DNA of 64,000 nt, taken from assembly GCF_005222915.1 (NCBI RefSeq), contig NZ_STFX01000010.1, positions 124,001-188,000 of the forward strand, written 5' to 3'. A model generated the notes under the pieces. The model had not been told where the DNA came from. It was given only the letters and a program-made list of their open reading frames with translations, and did no database searches. Positions within the stretch are counted from its first letter, which is position 1. Every line of letters begins with the position of its first letter. The stretch comes from Rhizobium sp. FKL33. GTDB taxonomy: Bacteria > Pseudomonadota > Alphaproteobacteria > Rhizobiales > Rhizobiaceae. A program made the position numbers and the translations under genes. Positions 19,357 through 28,491 of this stretch are shown in pieces.

Positions 19357-20262
19357 ATGATGAGCAACCCGGCAAAATCGATCCGCGTCGGCACCATGGT
19401 CAGCGCAAGCGGCGGCAAGGCGGCCGAGCGCATCGGCCAGATCGCCGATATGGGCTTCGAAAGCTTTGAACCCTTTTTCTGGCAGACCACCAATGGCCAG
19501 GATCTGGCCGATCTCGGCAAGCGCTGCAAGGACGCCATCGGCGACCGCGACATCACCATCTCCACGCTCGGCATGTTCGGCAATCCGCTGGAGACCACCG
19601 AGATCGACCAGATCACGCTTCAGGGCTGGAAGGACTGCATCGACAACGCCCATCATTTCGGCGCGAGTTGTGTCGCAGGCTTCACCGGCCGCATCCGCAA
19701 CACGCCGCTGACCGACAGCTTGGCCCGCTACAAGGAAGTCTGGAGCGAACTCGCGAAGCGCGCCGCCGACAAGGGCGTCAAGATCGCGTTCGAGAATTGC
19801 GCCATGGACGGCGATTGGCGGAGCGGCGACTGGAACATCGCCCATAATCCCGACGCCTGGGAGTTGATGTTCAACGAAACGCCGGATGATAATCTCGGAC
19901 TGGAATGGGAGCCCTGCCATCAGATGGTCTATCTGATCGATCCGCTGCCGCAGATCCGCAAATGGGCGTCCAAAATTTTCCATGTGCACGGCAAGGACGC
20001 CACCATTCGCTGGGACGTAATCCGCGAACACGGCATTTTCGGCAAGGAGAAATTCGTCTTCATGCGCACGCCGGGCTTCGGCGACACCAACTGGACCGAT
20101 GTGATTTCGGAGCTGCGTCTGGCCGGCTGGTCCGGTTCGATCGATATCGAAGGCTGGCACGATCCGGTCTATCGCGACGCGCTGGAAATGACCGGCCAGG
20201 TCCACGCGCTCAACTATCTCAAGAATTGCCGGGGCGGCGACTTCGTCATCGACCCGCAATGA
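19357..20262 (+). CDS. Sugar phosphate isomerase/epimerase (AP-endonuclease-2 TIM barrel)
   Basis: This 301-residue TIM-barrel enzyme of the xylose-isomerase-like family typically binds a divalent metal and shifts a keto group or epimerises a sugar acid or keto-sugar. Metal-ligand candidates are IAFENC near residue 146, LEWEPCHQM, HVHGKD and IDIEGWHDP near the C-terminus. The first of two adjacent ATGs is used, after an AAGGAGTAGC ribosome site. It follows the Gfo/Idh gene immediately, so the two probably act in succession, for example oxidation and then isomerisation. Confidence 0.83.
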   Translation: MMSNPAKSIRVGTMVSASGGKAAERIGQIADMGFESFEPFFWQTTNGQDLADLGKRCKDAIGDRDITISTLGMFGNPLETTEIDQITLQGWKDCIDNAHHFGASCVAGFTGRIRNTPLTDSLARYKEVWSELAKRAADKGVKIAFENCAMDGDWRSGDWNIAHNPDAWELMFNETPDDNLGLEWEPCHQMVYLIDPLPQIRKWASKIFHVHGKDATIRWDVIREHGIFGKEKFVFMRTPGFGDTNWTDVISELRLAGWSGSIDIEGWHDPVYRDALEMTGQVHALNYLKNCRGGDFVIDPQ

Positions 20263-20324
20263 GAATGCCCAGGCGGCGAGGAGGAAAGCCGCCCGGATCA
20301 CTCTGAACCTGAATGGAGGAGAAC

Positions 20325-21557
20325 ATGGGTATCAGGAAATTTCTCATGGCGGGCGCGCTGGCGCTCGCATCGGTGTCAGCGCTCGGCCTTTCGGCCCATG
20401 CCGAAGACGTGAAGATCACCGTCTGGTCGCTCGACAAGGACATCCAGCCGGCGCCCAATCTGGTCAAGGAATTCAACGACCTCAAGAACGGGATTACGGT
20501 GGAGTATCGCCAGATCCAGTTCGACGACGTGGTCAGCGAAGCCATGCGCGCTTATTCCACCGGTCAGGCGCCCGACATCATCGCGGTCGACAATCCGGAA
20601 CATGCGATGTTTTCGTCGCGCGGCGCATTCCTCGACCTGACCGACCGGATCGCCAAATCCACGGTGATCAAGCCCGAGAATTATTATCCCGGCCCGCTGA
20701 AGTCGGTGATGTGGGACGGCAAATATTTCGGCGTGCCGAAGGCGACCAACACGATCGCGCTCTACTACAACAAGGATATGTTCAAGGCGAAGGGACTCGA
20801 TCCCAACAAGCCGCCGCAAACCTGGGACGAGTTGGTGGCGGACGCCCGCAAGCTGACGGACCCGGCCAATAATGTCTACGGCCTGGCTTTCTCGGCCAAG
20901 GCAAGCGAGGAGGGGACCTTCCAGTTCCTGCCCTGGGCGCAGATGGGCGGCGGCGGTTACCAGCAGATCAACGCCCCGGGCGCGGTGAAGGCGTTGGAAA
21001 TCTGGAAGACCATCATGGACGACAAGCTGGCGTCTCCCGACAGCTTGACGCGCGGTCAATGGGATTCCACCGGCACCTTCAATTCCGGCAATGCGGCGAT
21101 GGCGATCTCCGGTCCCTGGGAACTCGACCGCATGCTTGAGGAAGCCAAGTTCGACTGGGGCGTGGCGCTGCTGCCGGTTCCGGAAGCGGGCGCTCAGCGT
21201 TCCTCGGCCATGGGCGATTTCAACTGGGCGATCTTCTCGAACACCCAGCATCCCGACGAAGCCTTCAAGGTCCTGGAATATTTCGCCTCGCAGGACGACA
21301 AGATGTTTGCGAAATACGGCCAGCTGCCGGCTCGCTCCGACATCGTGATTGCGCCCACCGGCAAGCCGCTCAAGGACGAGGCGCTCAAGGTCTTCCTCGA
21401 GCAGCTGAAATACGCCCAGCCGCGCGGCCCGCATCCGGCCTGGCCGAAGATCTCCAAGGCGATCCAGGACGCCATTCAGGCTGCCCTGACCGGCCAGATG
21501 AGCCCGAAGGACGCGCTCGATCAGGCCGCCGAGAAGATCTCGGCCGTGCTCGGGTAA
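20325..21557 (+). CDS. ABC sugar importer, periplasmic binding protein
   Basis: This is a family-1 extracellular solute-binding protein of 410 residues. The signal peptide [20 protein letters not shown] ends near the AHA-EDVK site, and the mature start [15 protein letters not shown] is typical. The second ATG is used because it has a GGAGGAGA ribosome site. It delivers an unknown sugar or oligosaccharide to the two permeases that follow. A strong hairpin lies nine bases after its stop. Confidence 0.92.
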   Translation: MGIRKFLMAGALALASVSALGLSAHAEDVKITVWSLDKDIQPAPNLVKEFNDLKNGITVEYRQIQFDDVVSEAMRAYSTGQAPDIIAVDNPEHAMFSSRGAFLDLTDRIAKSTVIKPENYYPGPLKSVMWDGKYFGVPKATNTIALYYNKDMFKAKGLDPNKPPQTWDELVADARKLTDPANNVYGLAFSAKASEEGTFQFLPWAQMGGGGYQQINAPGAVKALEIWKTIMDDKLASPDSLTRGQWDSTGTFNSGNAAMAISGPWELDRMLEEAKFDWGVALLPVPEAGAQRSSAMGDFNWAIFSNTQHPDEAFKVLEYFASQDDKMFAKYGQLPARSDIVIAPTGKPLKDEALKVFLEQLKYAQPRGPHPAWPKISKAIQDAIQAALTGQMSPKDALDQAAEKISAVLG

Positions 21558-21565
21558 CCAAACGC

Positions 21566-21639
21566 GCTTCCTCCTCGGGAGGAAGCCAATCCCGTTCCTC
21601 CCGAAGGGGCCGTCTTGCTTGACCGAGGCGGGCGGCCCC
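21566..21639 (+). other. Two hairpins between binding-protein and permease genes
   Basis: GCTTCCTCC (21566-21574) pairs perfectly with 21578-21586 around a 3-base loop, starting nine bases after the stop codon. A second stem pairs GGGGCCG (21606-21612) with 21633-21639. No T-run follows, so this is more likely an mRNA 3'-end stabiliser or processing site than a terminator. It would favour the upstream binding protein. Confidence 0.6.
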
Positions 21640-21666
21640 GAGGACGGCTAGTTTTCGCGGGGTTCC

Positions 21667-22569
21667 ATGAAGAGATTCCTCACCAGCCTGACCGACGGAC
21701 GCGGCTTCGACATCGGCCTTGTGGCCCTGCCGCTCGGATTCCTGTTCGTCATGTCCGGCCTGCCGCTGATCTACAATGTGCTCATGAGCTTCCAGGAAGT
21801 CGACATGTTCTCCCTGGGCTCGTTCATCCGGCCGTTTGTCGGCTTCAAGAATTACATCGCCTTGTTTTCCCAACCGGAGACCTGGCCGATCCTGCGCAAC
21901 ACGGCGGTTTTCGTCGTCGCCTCGATCGCCGGCCAGTTTCTGATCGGCTTCGGGCTGGCGCTGTTCTTCTGGAACGATTTTCCGGGTTCGAGCTGGCTGC
22001 GCGGACTGTTTCTCGTGTCCTGGGTCATGCCGGGCCTCGTCGTCGGCGCGATCTGGAACTGGATTCTCTCCGGCGATTTCGGCGTGCTGAACTATTTCCT
22101 GCGCGAGGCGGGCGTCATTTCCGGAAATATCTTCTGGCGCTCTGATCCGCATTATTCGCTCTGGGCGGTGATCCTCGCCAATATCTGGCTCGGCACGTCC
22201 TTCAACATGATCCTGTTGTCCGTCGGGTTGTCCGGCATCCCGAAGGATCTCTACGAGGCGGCCGAGCTCGATGGCGCCGGCGTCTTCCAGCGCTTTTTCA
22301 CCATCACGCTGCCGATGATGCGCTCGACGATCGGCGCGATCATCTCGCTGGGTCTGATCTTCACCCTGCAGCAATTCGACCTGTTTGCCGGCATCACCTC
22401 GGGCGGGCCCAACAATTCCTCGAATGTCGCGCAATACTGGGCCTGGGACTTGTCCTTCAAGCAATATGATTTCGCCCGCGGCGCGACCGTATCGGTGATC
22501 ATGATCGTCTTCGTGATGATCGCGGCGGTGATCTATGTCCGCTCGACGCGGCAGGAGGTGCGGGGATGA
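21667..22569 (+). CDS. ABC sugar importer, MalF-type permease
   Basis: This inner-membrane permease of 300 residues has about six transmembrane helices, the first at about residues 18-40. It carries the EAAELDGAGVFQRFFTITLPMM coupling loop for the ATPase. Its TGA overlaps the ATG of the next permease (ATGA), showing coupled translation. It works with the next two genes to import the solute bound by the periplasmic protein. Confidence 0.92.
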   Translation: MKRFLTSLTDGRGFDIGLVALPLGFLFVMSGLPLIYNVLMSFQEVDMFSLGSFIRPFVGFKNYIALFSQPETWPILRNTAVFVVASIAGQFLIGFGLALFFWNDFPGSSWLRGLFLVSWVMPGLVVGAIWNWILSGDFGVLNYFLREAGVISGNIFWRSDPHYSLWAVILANIWLGTSFNMILLSVGLSGIPKDLYEAAELDGAGVFQRFFTITLPMMRSTIGAIISLGLIFTLQQFDLFAGITSGGPNNSSNVAQYWAWDLSFKQYDFARGATVSVIMIVFVMIAAVIYVRSTRQEVRG

Positions 22570-23393
22570 GCGAAACCTTTCGCAACAGGCTGATGCTCGT
22601 CATCGCGTTGATCCTCGCGGCCATCTACCTCTTTCCGCTCTACTGGATGTATATCACCGCGTTGAAGACCGGTTCGGCGATGTTCGCGACGCCGCCGAGC
22701 TTCTGGCCGTCCGATCCGCAATGGGGCGTCTATGGCGCGGTGTGGGCCTCGCGTGGCGTCGGCAATTTTCTCTGGAACTCGCTGCTGATCGCGTTTGGAT
22801 CGGTGATCCTGATCACCATTCTCGGGGCAGGCTGCGCCTATGTTCTGGCGCGCTACCGTAATGTCTGGATCGATATCGGCTTGTTCCTGATCCTGATGCT
22901 GCAGGTCCTTCCCGCCTCGTTGATGATCACGCCGATCTTCGTCGGTTATTCGCAACTCGGCATGCTCAACTATCCCAGGCTCGCGGTGATCATCGCGATC
23001 GCGGCCAAGAGCATGCCGTTCTTCGTGGTTCTGGTGCGCGCCACTTTCATGAGTGTGCCGATCGAACTCGAGGAGGCGGCGATGGTCGACGGCAATTCCC
23101 GCGTCGGCGCCTTCTTCCACATCGTGCTGCCGCTCGCTCGAAACGGCATCCTCGTCTCAGCCATCCTGATCTTCATGCAGGCCTTCGGCGAATTCGTCTA
23201 TTCCAAGTCGATCATCCAGGCGATCGAATACCAACCGGCGAGTGTGGGCCTCTATTCCTTCATGGGGCCGAACACCAATGAGTGGAACAATATCATGGCC
23301 TTCGCCACGATGTATGTGACGCCGATCCTCGCCCTTTTCGTCCTTCTGCAGCGCCGCATCGTGTCCGGCCTCACGTCAGGAGCTCTCAAATGA
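22566..23393 (+). CDS. ABC sugar importer, MalG-type permease
   Basis: This 275-residue permease has about six membrane helices, the first around residues 10-30. It has the EEAAMVDGNSRVGAFFHIVLPL coupling loop near residue 180. It overlaps its neighbours by four bases at both ends, so permease, permease and ATPase are made in fixed ratio. Confidence 0.92.
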   Translation: MSETFRNRLMLVIALILAAIYLFPLYWMYITALKTGSAMFATPPSFWPSDPQWGVYGAVWASRGVGNFLWNSLLIAFGSVILITILGAGCAYVLARYRNVWIDIGLFLILMLQVLPASLMITPIFVGYSQLGMLNYPRLAVIIAIAAKSMPFFVVLVRATFMSVPIELEEAAMVDGNSRVGAFFHIVLPLARNGILVSAILIFMQAFGEFVYSKSIIQAIEYQPASVGLYSFMGPNTNEWNNIMAFATMYVTPILALFVLLQRRIVSGLTSGALK

Positions 23394-24457
23394 TCCCGCA
23401 AATCGAGTTGACAGGCGTCAACAAGCATTATGGCGCCTATCATGCGTTGAAGAACATCAATCTTGCAATCAAAAAGGGTAGTTTCGTCGCGCTTGTCGGC
23501 CCTTCGGGCTGCGGAAAATCCACGCTGCTGCGGTCGCTGGCCGGTCTTGAAAAGATCAGCGAAGGCAGAATGACTATCGCCGGCGAAGATATGCGCGATG
23601 CGCCGCCGCGCAAGCGCGACATCGCCATGGTCTTCCAGTCCTACGCGCTTTATCCGCATATGACGGTCGAGGAAAACCTCATGTATCCGCTGCGTATGCG
23701 TGGGACGGACAAGGCCGCCGCCAAGATCAAAGCCGCAGAGGTGGCTGCGATCACCGGTCTTTCCGGTCTTCTCGATCGCTATCCGCGCCAGCTTTCCGGG
23801 GGCCAGCGCCAGCGCGTCGCCATGGGGCGCGCGGTGATCCGCAATCCCAAGGCCTTCCTGTTCGACGAGCCTCTGTCCAATCTCGATGCGGCCCTGCGCG
23901 TCTCCATGCGCAAGGAAATCCGGGCGCTGCATGACCGGTTGGGCGCGACCTCGGTCTATGTCACGCATGACCAGATCGAAGCGATGACCATGGCCGACCA
24001 TGTCGTGGTGTTAAAAGACGGGGTGATTGAGCAGCAGGGCGCGCCGCTGGAGCTCTATGACCGGCCCGCCAACCGCTTCGTCGCCGGTTTCATCGGCTCG
24101 CCTGCGATGAATTTTGTGACCGCAACGGGCGCCGGCGGCAGTCGCGTGGTTCTCGACCTGCCGGGCGCGCCTGAACTCGCCGTTGCGCAGCCCATCGAGC
24201 CAGGCCGCAAACTGCTCGCTGGCCTTCGCCCCGAACATCTGAAAGTGGCGCATGGCGAGGAAGCCGGCCTTACGCTGCCGGTGTCGTTGATCGAATCCAC
24301 GGGCTCGCTGACCTATATCGTGCTCGGCTCCGGCCAGAGTGAAATCACCGTGGTGGAGCAGGGCAGGGAGCGTGTGCGACCGGGCGACAGCCTACGGCTG
24401 ACGATCGAGCCGGAACTGGTGCATCTGTTTGATCCGGAGACCGGGCGGCGGGTGTGA
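23390..24457 (+). CDS. ABC sugar importer, ATP-binding subunit (UgpC/MalK type)
   Basis: This 355-residue ATPase has Walker [10 protein letters not shown] near residue 38, [10 protein letters not shown]-loop, signature [14 protein letters not shown], and Walker [12 protein letters not shown], followed by a TOBE-type C-terminal domain (LLAGLRPEHLKV). The ATG at 23390 overlaps the stop of the permease. It ends the LacI-controlled operon. The next gene is convergent and only two bases away. Confidence 0.93.
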   Translation: MIPQIELTGVNKHYGAYHALKNINLAIKKGSFVALVGPSGCGKSTLLRSLAGLEKISEGRMTIAGEDMRDAPPRKRDIAMVFQSYALYPHMTVEENLMYPLRMRGTDKAAAKIKAAEVAAITGLSGLLDRYPRQLSGGQRQRVAMGRAVIRNPKAFLFDEPLSNLDAALRVSMRKEIRALHDRLGATSVYVTHDQIEAMTMADHVVVLKDGVIEQQGAPLELYDRPANRFVAGFIGSPAMNFVTATGAGGSRVVLDLPGAPELAVAQPIEPGRKLLAGLRPEHLKVAHGEEAGLTLPVSLIESTGSLTYIVLGSGQSEITVVEQGRERVRPGDSLRLTIEPELVHLFDPETGRRV

Positions 24458-24459
24458 TG

Positions 24460-24675
24460 TCAGGCGTGAACGCCAGCGTCGACGCTGTCGATATAGGCTA
24501 AGACCTCCTGCGCCCGGCCCTCGCGAACAAGATCGCGAGCGGTTGCACTTCCGTGGCCCGGCAGCGGCGTGCTGTTGAACCAGTCCCAGGCTTCGGCTTC
24601 GTGGCTGAACCGCATGATGATGCGGTTGACGATCTCGTGCTCTTCCACACCAAAGGACATAGCTTCTTTTGTCAT
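24460..24675 (-). CDS. Small orphan protein resembling the Xre/MbcA/ParS toxin-binding domain
   Basis: This 71-residue protein looks like the DUF2384 domain of RES-Xre type antitoxins: WDWFNSTPLPGHGSATARDLV, then REGRAQEVLAYIDSVDAGVHA, matching the pattern of a hydrophobic segment, a Pro-Leu-Gly-like turn and a glycine-anchored helix. The N-terminal DNA-binding part of full antitoxins is absent. No RES-type toxin gene is adjacent: the flanking genes are an ABC ATPase (convergent) and an ABC-F ATPase. It is therefore either an orphan or has a non-toxin role. The domain call comes from recognition of the pattern only. Confidence 0.62.
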   Translation of the reverse strand: MTKEAMSFGVEEHEIVNRIIMRFSHEAEAWDWFNSTPLPGHGSATARDLVREGRAQEVLAYIDSVDAGVHA

Positions 24676-24802
24676 GACCGCGTCGCCTTGATGCTGTTCT
24701 TTGCCAGTATGCCATCAGTGACGGGCGGATGGTCAGAAAACCTGCGACAGATGGATTTTCGCATGCCATAAGGGCGCCCGCGTCAACCAGTCCAGATAAG
24801 CC

Positions 24803-26425
24803 ATGATCCGCCTCGAAAACATCTCCAAGCAGCTCAGCCACCGCATTCTGTTCATCGAGGCCTCCGCCGCCCTCAACAGGGGCGAGAAGATCGGTCTCGT
24901 GGGCCCCAACGGCGCGGGCAAATCGACGCTGTTCCGGATGATCACCAGCCAGGAACAGCCTGATGAAGGCCAGGTGTCGGTCGATAAGGGCGTGACGATC
25001 GGCTATTTCGACCAGAATGTCGGCGAAATGGCGGGCCGCAGCGCCGTGGCGGAAGTCATGGAGGGGGCGGGGCCGGTCAGCGCGGTGGCCGCTGAGCTGC
25101 GCGACCTCGAAACCCAGATGTCCGATCCCGACCAGATGGACCGGATGGACGAGATCATCGAGCGCTATGGCGAGGTGCAGGCGCGCTTCGAGGAGCTAGA
25201 CGGTTATGCTCTGGATGGCCGCGCCCGCGAAGTGCTGGCCGGTCTCTCCTTCACCCAGGAGATGATGGACGGCGATGTCGCCAAGCTCTCGGGCGGCTGG
25301 AAGATGCGCGTGGCGCTGGCCCGCATCCTGCTGATGCGCCCCGACGTGATGCTGCTCGACGAACCGTCGAACCATCTCGACATCGAAAGCCTGATCTGGC
25401 TCGAGAACTTCCTGCGCGGCTATGACGGCGCGCTTTTGATGACCTCGCACGACCGCGAATTCATGAACCGCATCGTCACCAAGATCATCGAAATCGACGG
25501 CGGCACCCTGACCACCTATTCTGGGGACTACGGCTTTTACGAGCAGCAGCGAGCGCAGAACGAGAAGCAGCAGCAGGCGCAGTTCGAGCGCCAGCAGGCC
25601 ATGCTTGCCAAGGAAATCAAGTTCATCGAGCGCTTCAAGGCGCGCGCCAGCCATGCCGCGCAGGTGCAGAGCCGGGTGAAGAAGCTCGAAAAGATCGACC
25701 GCGTCGAGCCGCCCAAGCGTCGTCAATCCGTCGCCTTCGAATTCCGTCCGGCCCCGCGCTCGGGCGAGGACGTCATCAACATCAAGGGCGTGCACAAGAA
25801 ATACGGCTCGCGCACCATTTATGAAGGCCTCGATTTCAGCGTCCGCCGCCGCGAGCGCTGGTGCATTATGGGCGTCAACGGCGCCGGCAAATCCACGCTG
25901 CTTAAGCTGGTGACCGGGACGACCGAGCCGGACGAGGGCACGGTGGCGATCGGCGCCAGCGTCAAGCTCGGCTATTTCGCCCAGCATGCGATGGATCTGC
26001 TCGACGGCGACGCCACCATCCTCGAATGGCTGGAATCGTCGTTTCCGCAGGCGGGCCAGGCGCCGCTTCGGGCGCTGGCCGGCTGTTTCGGTTTCTCCGG
26101 CGACGATATCGACAAGCGCTGCCGCGTGCTCTCGGGCGGCGAAAAGGCGCGGCTGGTGATGGCCAACATGCTGTTCGATCCGCCGAATCTCCTCGTTCTC
26201 GACGAGCCGACCAACCATCTCGATCTCGACACCAAGGAAATGCTGATCAGGGCGCTCGCCGATTACGAGGGCACCATGCTGTTCGTCAGCCACGATCGTC
26301 ACTTCCTCGGCGCGCTGTCCAACCGCGTGCTGGAGCTGACCCCCGATGGCGTTCATCGCTATGACGGCGGCTATACCGAATATGTCGCGCGCACCGGTCA
26401 GGAAGCGCCGGGTATCCGAGGCTGA
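24803..26425 (+). CDS. ABC-F family ATPase
   Basis: This soluble ABC-F protein of 540 residues has two fused ATPase domains and no membrane part. Such proteins act on ribosomes, in translation control or antibiotic protection. Walker A motifs are GPNGAGKST (near residue 34) and GVNGAGKST (near 355). Signatures are LSGGWKMRVALA and LSGGEKARLVMA, each followed by LDEPSNHLD or LDEPTNHLD. The charged linker of about residues 245-300 (EQQRAQNEKQQQAQFERQQ) is the P-site tRNA interaction motif of the family. The subgroup is not assigned. Confidence 0.92.
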   Translation: MIRLENISKQLSHRILFIEASAALNRGEKIGLVGPNGAGKSTLFRMITSQEQPDEGQVSVDKGVTIGYFDQNVGEMAGRSAVAEVMEGAGPVSAVAAELRDLETQMSDPDQMDRMDEIIERYGEVQARFEELDGYALDGRAREVLAGLSFTQEMMDGDVAKLSGGWKMRVALARILLMRPDVMLLDEPSNHLDIESLIWLENFLRGYDGALLMTSHDREFMNRIVTKIIEIDGGTLTTYSGDYGFYEQQRAQNEKQQQAQFERQQAMLAKEIKFIERFKARASHAAQVQSRVKKLEKIDRVEPPKRRQSVAFEFRPAPRSGEDVINIKGVHKKYGSRTIYEGLDFSVRRRERWCIMGVNGAGKSTLLKLVTGTTEPDEGTVAIGASVKLGYFAQHAMDLLDGDATILEWLESSFPQAGQAPLRALAGCFGFSGDDIDKRCRVLSGGEKARLVMANMLFDPPNLLVLDEPTNHLDLDTKEMLIRALADYEGTMLFVSHDRHFLGALSNRVLELTPDGVHRYDGGYTEYVARTGQEAPGIRG

Positions 26426-26678
26426 GTCGCCAGCCGCTCTTCGGTCGACATGTTCCAGATCGGGAAGGGAGCGGAGCATTCCGCCCCATGCCCTGCATCG
26501 CTTACATCCTGCGTTACTAAAGCATGGCACTATTTGACGGTTCTCAGGCACCGTCTGACTGATTGACGGGTATCCAAAACCCAACCATTGCAGTGAGTTA
26601 CCGAGACCTTCATGGTTTTCCTCAAGAAATTGCCGGCGATTTCCGCCGGCGCTCGAGGCAAGCGAGGAAGATTTCGAG

Positions 26679-27110
26679 ATGCAAATAGCCAGTGTAAAAG
26701 AGCTGAATGTTCTGGGAAGCGAAGACGGCGAAGCGCTGCGTCCGTTGACGGTCAGAGAGCGCGATGCTGTGCGCCGCGCCGGATTGTTGATCGAACAGAA
26801 CCTGTCCGAGCCTCTCAGTCTGGGGGAATTGGCGGAGATGGTCGGCCTCAGCCAGCGCCGGCTGACGCAGGGCTTTCGCGAGCAGTTCGGCACGACGATC
26901 TTCGGCTATCTGCGCGAGAGCCGGTTGAGAACGGCGCGGCGCTTGCTCGGCGAGACGGAAATGCCCCTGAAGCAGATCGCCTATCTGATCGGCTATGGCC
27001 ACGCCAACAATCTCATCGCGGCCTATCGCGATCGCTTCGGCGTTTCCCCCCGCCGCCATGCCCGGCTTTCGGCCCTGAAAGCGATGGAACCGGCGCGGTT
27101 GAGCGCCTGA
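26679..27110 (+). CDS. AraC-type regulator consisting of little more than the DNA-binding domain
   Basis: This 143-residue protein carries a complete AraC/XylS DNA-binding domain: a first helix-turn-helix LSLGELAEMVGLSQRRLTQGF at about residues 46-66 and a second ending IAYLIGYGHANNLIAAYRDRFGVSP. Only about 35 residues precede it, so no effector domain is present. The start has a GAGGAAGATTTCGAG ribosome site. It could be a natural small regulator, as in SoxS/MarA types, or the remnant of a larger AraC protein. The next gene, also AraC, is convergent. Confidence 0.83.
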   Translation: MQIASVKELNVLGSEDGEALRPLTVRERDAVRRAGLLIEQNLSEPLSLGELAEMVGLSQRRLTQGFREQFGTTIFGYLRESRLRTARRLLGETEMPLKQIAYLIGYGHANNLIAAYRDRFGVSPRRHARLSALKAMEPARLSA

Positions 27111-27132
27111 TCCGGGAGCACCGCTGAGCGCG

Positions 27133-28143
27133 TCAGCTGCCGATCTTGGCGACCCATTGCGACCACATGGCCTGCGGGGTCGCCGCCAGCGCGCGTTCGG
27201 TGTCGGAAACGGAGAGATGCCGCACTTCCCGCGGCGTCATGCCGAACAGCCGGCGAAAGGCGCGGGTGAAGTTTTCCGGATTGGCGAAGCCGTGGCTTTC
27301 TGCGATCGAGGCAATGGCCAGATGACGCTGGTCTGCGGCGCGGAGCGCATCCCAGGCGCGGCGCAACCGTCGCTCATACACATAGGATTGGAAGCCGCCG
27401 AAACGTTCGAACAAGCGGTAAAGTGAGCGACGCGACAGGCCGAAGCTCGCCGCGACCGTTTCCGCCGAGAGATCGGGATCGAGCAGATTGGCCTCGATAT
27501 GCCGGCGGATGCTGGCTGTCAGCATCAGGTTCACGGCCTCGGCCTTTTCCTCCGACAATTCGGAATTGATCGCAACCGCCGTCAGGTCCACCAAAGGCTT
27601 GAGCGCCATCTCTGCATCTTCGGCCCGCATGCGGTCGAGATTGCGCGTATAGCTCACCATCGAGTCACGCAGCAGGGTTACCAGTGGCTGATCGCCGGGG
27701 ATGACCAGCTCATGGCAATTGTCGGGCATTTTCAGAAAAGGCGCGAGCATGCGGCGCGGCAGCGCGAAACTGATCTGCTCGTGGTCGGTGGTGGTGGTCG
27801 CAAGCGCCTGGGCCATATCGATGAGATAGAGATCGCCCGGTTTGGCAGTCTGGCCGCTGACGCGGCCTTCGCTCTGTCCTTGCAGATAGAACTGCAGCAC
27901 ATAACCGTCCATCGCATCCTTGGCGATCTTCTTGCGAGACCGATCGAAGCGCTGGCCGCCGCCGCGAATATGACCAATGCCGACTTCGCCGACCAGCCAG
28001 GCGTCCACCGATGCGAAGAAGCCATCCTCGATGCTCTTGTGCGGACGAGAATCGAAGATCACGCTGATCTGATCATGCCAGAGATCCCAGGCGGGTCCGG
28101 CCGGCAATTTCCGTGTGTCGAAGAAAGATCTCGGTATGCTCAT
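27133..28143 (-). CDS. AraC-family regulator with N-terminal AraC-binding-like domain
   Basis: This 336-residue regulator has an N-terminal domain of the AraC-binding-like type (about residues 15-190, including KPGDLYLIDMAQ) and a C-terminal AraC double helix-turn-helix, with LSAETVAASFGLSRRSLYRLF and SIAESHGFANPENFTRAFRRLFGMTPREVR. It sits divergent from the hydroxypyruvate isomerase-like gene across 348 bp, so that gene is a candidate target. Confidence 0.9.
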   Translation of the reverse strand: MSIPRSFFDTRKLPAGPAWDLWHDQISVIFDSRPHKSIEDGFFASVDAWLVGEVGIGHIRGGGQRFDRSRKKIAKDAMDGYVLQFYLQGQSEGRVSGQTAKPGDLYLIDMAQALATTTTDHEQISFALPRRMLAPFLKMPDNCHELVIPGDQPLVTLLRDSMVSYTRNLDRMRAEDAEMALKPLVDLTAVAINSELSEEKAEAVNLMLTASIRRHIEANLLDPDLSAETVAASFGLSRRSLYRLFERFGGFQSYVYERRLRRAWDALRAADQRHLAIASIAESHGFANPENFTRAFRRLFGMTPREVRHLSVSDTERALAATPQAMWSQWVAKIGS

Positions 28144-28491
28144 CCGTCAGTCCATGCGCCGGCCATGCAGCTCGGCAATCTATCAAAACTTGCTTATTTG
28201 TCTGTTGACGACATCAAGTATGGTTTCTTGCGATATACGGATTATCCCTTAGACTTATTCGCGCCACATAAGATTGCGCCAATATGCGCTTCGGCGCAAG
28301 AAACAGTGACGGTCGAGCAGTTGCACTGGTCTATATTGTTAGTTCCATAATTAAGGTTATCGAGTTTACAGCGCGGTTCGCAGGGCGACCTGTGCCTTCC
28401 ATCATTGCATTCCACACGTCTCTGAGTTCATATCGCATCGCCGTGTCGGGGCTCGAATTCATCTGAACCGACAATCATTTTCGGAGCCCTC
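28144..28491. other. 348-bp intergenic region, relatively AT-rich
   Basis: There is no convincing gene; a 60-codon frame at 28284-28466 has no family signature. It should hold the promoters of the AraC gene (leftward) and the isomerase gene (rightward). An inverted repeat TTGCGCC (28274-28280) and its complement (28293-28299) is a possible regulator site. Confidence 0.5.

Noticed and set aside
25196-26893. 565-codon minus-strand frame opposite the ABC-F gene
   Set aside because: The opposite strand carries complete ABC-F motifs, and this frame has no recognisable domain.
28284-28466. 60-codon frame in the gap before the isomerase
   Set aside because: It is short, has no family signature, and lies in an AT-rich promoter region.
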